64,000 nucleotides of DNA from Achromobacter sp. UMC71. Lineage in GTDB: Bacteria; Pseudomonadota; Gammaproteobacteria; Burkholderiales; Burkholderiaceae_B. This document shows, piece by piece, positions 60,122-64,000 of this stretch (within the stretch, counting starts at the first letter, position 1; each line of letters opens with the position of its first letter). The translations under genes were made by a program, and so were the position numbers. Below the pieces are notes generated by a model. It did no database searches. It saw only the letters and a program-made list of their open reading frames with translations, and was not told the DNA's origin. The stretch covers positions 1 to 64,000 of the forward strand of contig NZ_LZZT01000028.1 in the NCBI RefSeq assembly GCF_014170305.1. The letters are read 5' to 3'.

Positions 60122-60607
60122 GTGCTGGAAATCATCGACGTCGACTTCAACAACCCGGAACACGGGCAACAAGTGCTGGCCATGCTGAACGAATACGCCA
60201 GCGGCCCCATGGGCGGCAACTCGCCCCTGCCCGACCACGCCCAGCGCAACCTGATTCCGGAACTGGCACGCCGCCCGACCGCGCATGCCTTGCTTGCGCG
60301 GGTCGACGGTCAGGCCGCCGGCGTGGCCATCTACCTGGAAGGCTTTTCCACCTTCGCCTGTCGCCCGCTGGTGAACCTGCATGACCTGGGCGTATCGCCC
60401 CGCTTCCAGGGCATGGGCGTGGGCAAGCAGTTGCTGGCCGCGCTGGAAACCCGCGCCCGCCAGATGGGCTGCTGCAAAATCACGCTGGAAGTGCTGGAAG
60501 GCAACGACGTGGCCCAAGGCCTGTACCGCAAGCTGGGCTACGAAGGCTATTCGCTGGACGAAGAGACCGGTCGCGCCATGTTCTGGCAGAAGAAACTGGC
60601 CGCCTGA
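60122..60607 (+). CDS. GNAT family N-acetyltransferase
   Basis: This 161-aa protein has the GNAT acetyl-CoA motif SPRFQGMGVGKQLLAALETRA (motif A, about residues 93-113) and a C-terminal QGLYRKLGYEGY. The start is assigned to a GTG at 60122 preceded by AGGAAC, giving the normal domain length; ATG 60074 would add 16 residues. It transfers an acetyl group to an unknown amine. Confidence 0.85.
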   Translation: MLEIIDVDFNNPEHGQQVLAMLNEYASGPMGGNSPLPDHAQRNLIPELARRPTAHALLARVDGQAAGVAIYLEGFSTFACRPLVNLHDLGVSPRFQGMGVGKQLLAALETRARQMGCCKITLEVLEGNDVAQGLYRKLGYEGYSLDEETGRAMFWQKKLAA

Positions 60608-60664
60608 CCCAAGCTCCGCCCACGGCTTCCGGGCGGCGCGCCCGCCCTCCCCAAAGGACTTTCC

Positions 60665-60994
60665 ATGAAGATGAGCAACATCCCCTTCGGCACCACCGAC
60701 TGGTCCGACGTTGACGCCACCGAACACCCCGGCGATACCGGCATGGCCTACTGGCGCACGCGCCAGTTCGGCGACCTGCGCGTGCGCATGGTGGAATACA
60801 CCGCCGGCTACCTGGCCGACCATTGGTGCAGCAAGGGCCACATCCTGTTCTGCCTGGAAGGCGAGCTGCACACCGAGCTGGAAGACGGCCGCCGCTTCGT
60901 GCTGACCCCTGGCATGAGCTACCAGGTGGCCGACCAGGCCGAGCCGCACCGCTCGTCCACCGCCATCGGCGCCAAGCTCTTCATCGTCGACTGA
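60665..60994 (+). CDS. DHCW-type small cupin protein
   Basis: This 109-aa single-domain cupin has the metal-site region ADHWCSKGHILFCLEGEL and a second strand LTPGMSYQVADQAEPHRS. The Asp-His-Trp-Cys cluster recalls the DHCW-motif cupin family. It probably binds a metal; its role is unknown. It begins 57 nt after the GNAT gene and may share its transcript. Confidence 0.78.
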   Translation: MKMSNIPFGTTDWSDVDATEHPGDTGMAYWRTRQFGDLRVRMVEYTAGYLADHWCSKGHILFCLEGELHTELEDGRRFVLTPGMSYQVADQAEPHRSSTAIGAKLFIVD

Positions 60995-61091
60995 CGCGCC
61001 GGCGCGACACGCCAAATTTCAATTGCGTTACGCTTTGCGGTACGCCCCCTTGGTGCGTACTCATTTATCCACCGCCAGACCGGAGAAGCTC

Positions 61092-61727
61092 TTGGGCGCC
61101 CCGTTTACGCTGTTTGTCGATTCCCAGTTCCTCAGCCCCTACGCCATGTCGGCCTACGTGGCGCTGACTGAAAAACAACTGTCCTTCGAAGTGCGCCTGA
61201 TCGACCTGGACGCGGGCGAGCAGCGCATGCAGCCCTATCAGTGCCGCGCCCTGACCGCGCGCGTGCCGGCGCTGACGCACGCCGACTTCAACCTGACCGA
61301 ATCCACCGCCATCGCGGAATACCTGGAAGACCTGTATCCGGCGCCGGGCTGTACCGCGCTGTATCCGGCCCTGCCCCAGGAACGCGCCCGCGCCCGCCAA
61401 TTGCAGGCCTGGCTGCGCAGCGACCTGGCCGCCCTGCGCCAGGAACGCCCCACCGAAACCGTCTTCTACGACCAGCCCGGCCAGCCCTTGTCCGATGCCG
61501 GCCATGCCGCCGCGGCCAAACTGATCCACGTGGCCAGCGCCCTGATCGGCGCGGGCCAGACCTCGCTGTTCGATCAATGGTGCCTTGCCGACCTGGACCT
61601 GGCGGTGGCGCTGCGGCGCCTGTGGCTGGACGGCCTGCCCGATCCGCTGCGCGACTATGCCGAAACGCAGTGGCAACGCCCCTCGGTGCGCAAATGGCTG
61701 GAGCACAACGCGGCCGCCCGCGCGTAA
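61092..61727 (+). CDS. Glutathione S-transferase (YfcF type)
   Basis: This 211-aa GST has the N-terminal FTLFVDSQFLSPYAMSAYVALTEKQLSFEV and the glutathione-site TARVPALTHADFNLTESTAIAEYLEDLYP typical of YfcF. I chose a TTG start at 61092 because GGAG lies 6 nt before it; another TTG at 61023 opens the frame 23 codons earlier without a ribosome site. YfcF acts on peroxides and small electrophiles. Confidence 0.87.
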   Translation: MGAPFTLFVDSQFLSPYAMSAYVALTEKQLSFEVRLIDLDAGEQRMQPYQCRALTARVPALTHADFNLTESTAIAEYLEDLYPAPGCTALYPALPQERARARQLQAWLRSDLAALRQERPTETVFYDQPGQPLSDAGHAAAAKLIHVASALIGAGQTSLFDQWCLADLDLAVALRRLWLDGLPDPLRDYAETQWQRPSVRKWLEHNAAARA

Positions 61728-61746
61728 GCCGCCTGCCGGAGCCTCC

Positions 61747-62148
61747 ATGCAATTGCTGGATCACGTCTCCATCAGCGTCGCCGGGCTGGATGCCGCCCGG
61801 CCTTTCTACGACGCCATCATGCAGGCCCTGGGCGCGGCCAAGGTCTACGACCGCGTCGACGCCCTGGGCTACGGCGAACGCTGCCAGCCCGGCGATGCCG
61901 GCCATAGCTACCTGACCATCCAGGCCGATGCCGGCGCCCCGCCAGCCGCCCCCGCGCGGCGCCACTGGTGCTTCAAAGCCGCCAGCCGCACCGCGGTGGA
62001 CGCCTTCCATGCCGCCGGACTGGCCCAGGGCGGCCGCGACGACGGCGCGCCGGGCCTGCGGCCGCATTACCATCCGCATTACTACGCCGCGTTCCTGCTG
62101 GATCCGTCGGGCAACCGCATCGAAGCCGTGTGCCACGACGCGCCCTAG
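61747..62148 (+). CDS. VOC family protein (glyoxalase/bleomycin-resistance fold)
   Basis: This 133-aa protein has the VOC pattern: DHVSISVAGLDAARPFYDAIMQALG at the N-terminus and a C-terminal LLDPSGNRIEAVCHD with the metal-ligand Glu. The His in DHVS is the other expected ligand. It lies 19 nt after the GST gene with GGAG before the ATG. The substrate is unknown. Confidence 0.87.
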   Translation: MQLLDHVSISVAGLDAARPFYDAIMQALGAAKVYDRVDALGYGERCQPGDAGHSYLTIQADAGAPPAAPARRHWCFKAASRTAVDAFHAAGLAQGGRDDGAPGLRPHYHPHYYAAFLLDPSGNRIEAVCHDAP

Positions 62149-62221
62149 CGCGCCGGCCGGCGGGGTAAAAACCAAGAGGGACGGATAGTCCCCAGGCGTT
62201 TGACTTGCATCAACCCCACCT

Positions 62222-62238
62222 ATGTTGCGATGCAACAT
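62222..62238. promoter_or_regulatory. Palindrome ATGTTGC-GAT-GCAACAT, PhaR-like site
   Basis: A 7+3+7 inverted repeat lies about 97 bp before the DUF3141 gene. It resembles the TGC...GCA sites bound by PhaR regulators of polyhydroxyalkanoate genes in betaproteobacteria. Confidence 0.45.
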
Positions 62239-62334
62239 CCATTCAGGTGTAATGGGGGGGTCAAGTCAGCTGGTTCCACTGGAGCCAGTCCGGCGGCAAC
62301 CGTGCCGCCGGGAGCATACCTAGAGGAGATCGCC

Positions 62335-64000
62335 ATGGCCGAATCCGGCAACGATCGTGTCCCCGCCCCGTCCTTCAATCCCTGGACGGCCGCCTATGAA
62401 TACGCTGTGGACGCCTGGCAGCGTGCCGTGCTCTATGCCGATGTGATGCGCCAGCGTGGCAACCAATACCACGAGCACATGGCCAAGCGGGCGCCCAACG
62501 TGCTCAGCATGGAATACGAACTGGTGCTGGATGGCCGCGAACTGGCCCGCCCGGTCAACTACGGCCTGTTGCGCATCAAGCCGCCCGATGGCGTGGTGGT
62601 CGACCCGATCAAGCGCCCCTTCCTGGTGGTGGACCCGCGCGCCGGGCACGGCCCCGGCATCGGCGGCTTCAAGCCCGAAAGCGAAATCGGCGTGGCGGTG
62701 CGCGCCGGCCACCCCTGCTATTTCGCCACCTTCCTGCCGCGGCCCATGCCGACCCAGACCGTCGAAGACGTGATGATGGCCGAGGCCTACTTCCTGGAAG
62801 AAATCATCGCCCGCCACCCCGACGCCGAAGGCAAGCCGGTAGTGGTCGCCAATTGCCAGGCGGGCTGGCAGATCATGATGACCGCCGCGGTGCGGCCGGA
62901 GCTGTTCGGCCCCATCATCATCGCCGGCGCGCCGCTGTCCTACTGGGCGGGCTGGCGCGGCATGAACCCGATGCGCTATTCCGGCGGTCTGCTGGGCGGC
63001 AGCTGGCTCACCGCGATGACCAGCGACCTGGGCAATGGCACCTTCGACGGCGCCTGGCTGGTGCAGAACTTCGAAAACCTCAATCCCGCCAACACGCTCT
63101 GGTCCAAGCAATACAACCTGTATTCCAAGGTCGACACCGAAGCCGGCCGTTACCTGAGCTTCGAGAAATGGTGGGGCGGCCACGTCTTTTTGAACGGGCC
63201 GGAAATCCAGTACATCGTCGACAACCTCTTCGTCGGCAACCGCCTGTCGACCGCCGGCCTGGTGACCTCGGACGGCATCCGCATCGACCTGCGCAACATC
63301 CGTTCGCCCATCGTGGTGTTCTGCTCCAAGGGCGACAACATCACGCCGCCGCCGCAGGCCCTGGGCTGGATCCCCGACCTGTACCAGGACGACGCCGAAG
63401 TGCTGGCGCATGACCAGACCATCGTCTACGCCGTGCATGAAAGCATCGGCCACCTGGGCATCTTCGTGTCCGGCAGCGTGGCGCGCAAGGAGCACCAGGA
63501 ATTCACGTCCAACATCGACATGATCGACGTGCTGCCCCCGGGCATCTACCAGGCGGAAATCACCGACAAGACGCCGGAAACGGCGAACGCCGACCTGGCT
63601 GATGGCAACTACGTGCTGTCGTTCGAACAGCGCAAGCTGGACGACGTGCGCGCCATCGTCGACCGCAAGGAAGACGATGACCGCCGCTTCAAGGCCGTGG
63701 CCCGCATCTCGGACATCAACCTGGGCATGTACCGCAGCTTCGTGCAGCCCTGGGTGCGCGCCTTGGTCACGCCGCAGTCGGCCGAATGGAGCCAGCGCCT
63801 GCATCCGCTGCGCCTGCCCTACGAACTGGTGTCCGACCGCAATCCGCTCATCGCGCCGATCGCGCGGGTGGCCGAGCAGGTGCGCGAACATCGTCAGCCG
63901 GTCTCGCCCACCAACCCCTTCCTGATCGCCCAGGAAATGTTTTCGAACATGATCGAGACCAGCCTGAACATCTTCCAGGAATTGCGCGATTCGGCTGACG
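62335..64000 (+). CDS. DUF3141 domain protein, alpha/beta hydrolase related to PHA synthase (partial)
   Basis: The first 555 codons are present and the gene runs off the window end. AGAGGAG lies 5 nt before the ATG. It belongs to DUF3141, a relative of PhaC-type alpha/beta hydrolases. The putative nucleophile is Cys in VVANCQAGW (replacing the GxCxG of PHA synthases), with Asp in FCSKGDNITPP and His in ESIGHLGIF completing a triad. Such genes often lie beside acetate kinase/phosphotransacetylase genes. Its reaction is unknown. Confidence 0.85.
   Translation, partial: MAESGNDRVPAPSFNPWTAAYEYAVDAWQRAVLYADVMRQRGNQYHEHMAKRAPNVLSMEYELVLDGRELARPVNYGLLRIKPPDGVVVDPIKRPFLVVDPRAGHGPGIGGFKPESEIGVAVRAGHPCYFATFLPRPMPTQTVEDVMMAEAYFLEEIIARHPDAEGKPVVVANCQAGWQIMMTAAVRPELFGPIIIAGAPLSYWAGWRGMNPMRYSGGLLGGSWLTAMTSDLGNGTFDGAWLVQNFENLNPANTLWSKQYNLYSKVDTEAGRYLSFEKWWGGHVFLNGPEIQYIVDNLFVGNRLSTAGLVTSDGIRIDLRNIRSPIVVFCSKGDNITPPPQALGWIPDLYQDDAEVLAHDQTIVYAVHESIGHLGIFVSGSVARKEHQEFTSNIDMIDVLPPGIYQAEITDKTPETANADLADGNYVLSFEQRKLDDVRAIVDRKEDDDRRFKAVARISDINLGMYRSFVQPWVRALVTPQSAEWSQRLHPLRLPYELVSDRNPLIAPIARVAEQVREHRQPVSPTNPFLIAQEMFSNMIETSLNIFQELRDSAD

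Noticed and set aside
62320..63891. 523-codon minus-strand frame opposite the DUF3141 gene
   Set aside because: An antisense shadow; the plus strand encodes a clear DUF3141 protein with a good ribosome site.

Overview
The window is GC-rich, densely coded chromosomal DNA from a betaproteobacterium. It most resembles the Alcaligenaceae (Achromobacter/Bordetella). The evidence is the stand-alone 87-residue IF-1, two Bug/TctC-type periplasmic receptors with no membrane partner, three IclR regulators, many amino-acid and peptide ABC systems, and the purE-purK-sua5 order. I saw no rRNA, tRNA, CRISPR array, prophage or intact insertion sequence. Coordinates and motifs come from reading the sequence; family names come from recognised motifs, not from searches.

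Layout. 1-9 kb: the end of a branched-chain-type ABC operon (livG, livF), a ThDP enzyme, and a leftward set of IclR regulator, ureohydrolase (agmatinase-like but lacking one metal-ligand His) and polar amino-acid ABC transporter, then an orphan amino-acid receptor. 9-12.5 kb: Bug receptor, CoA-transferase A and B subunits, IclR regulator. 12.5-19 kb: housekeeping genes (sua5-type tsaC, purK, purE, purC, class II aldolase), with dsbB plus a DUF5993 microprotein and a GFA protein. 19-28 kb: a six-gene peptide/amide uptake and hydrolysis operon (M20 deacylase, receptor, two permeases, fused ATPase, amidase) divergent from an IclR regulator that is flanked by two copies of a 23-bp palindrome. 28-32 kb: SMP-30 lactonase, dicarboxylate symporter, two hypothetical proteins.

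32-49 kb is the phosphonate region. phnGHIJKLM plus a MOSC gene run left; phnF, a second phnM-like gene, a DUF1045 2H phosphoesterase and phnN run right; phnCDE run left at the far end. A LysR / gamma-glutamyltransferase-like / Bug / GAF block sits between. I see a CTAG-centred repeat in front of both phn arms (candidate PhnF operator) and Pho-box-like repeats upstream of phnC, phnG and the later phosphate permease. No phnP is present in the window. DUF1045 sits directly before phnN with overlapping start and stop codons, so it is a good candidate for opening the cyclic ribose phosphate made by PhnJ.

49-64 kb: a second GFA protein; an ArsR-AHSA1 pair with a dual operator and a possibly leaderless start; IF-1 with a long leader; a LytM-type peptidase with a small lipoprotein; mogA. 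Then comes a DltD-like SGNH protein followed by two tiny overlapping ORFs, the second ending in a DltX-like F-x-Y-x-x-F tail, with no dltA, dltB or dltC nearby. After that come a PiT phosphate permease, a DsbA-like protein, two glutathione transferases, cbpA-cbpM, GNAT, cupin and VOC genes, and a DUF3141 alpha/beta hydrolase cut by the window end. The most interesting items are the orphan DltD/acyl-X pair, the DUF1045-PhnN coupling with its dual regulation, the IclR double palindrome and the His-less ureohydrolase.
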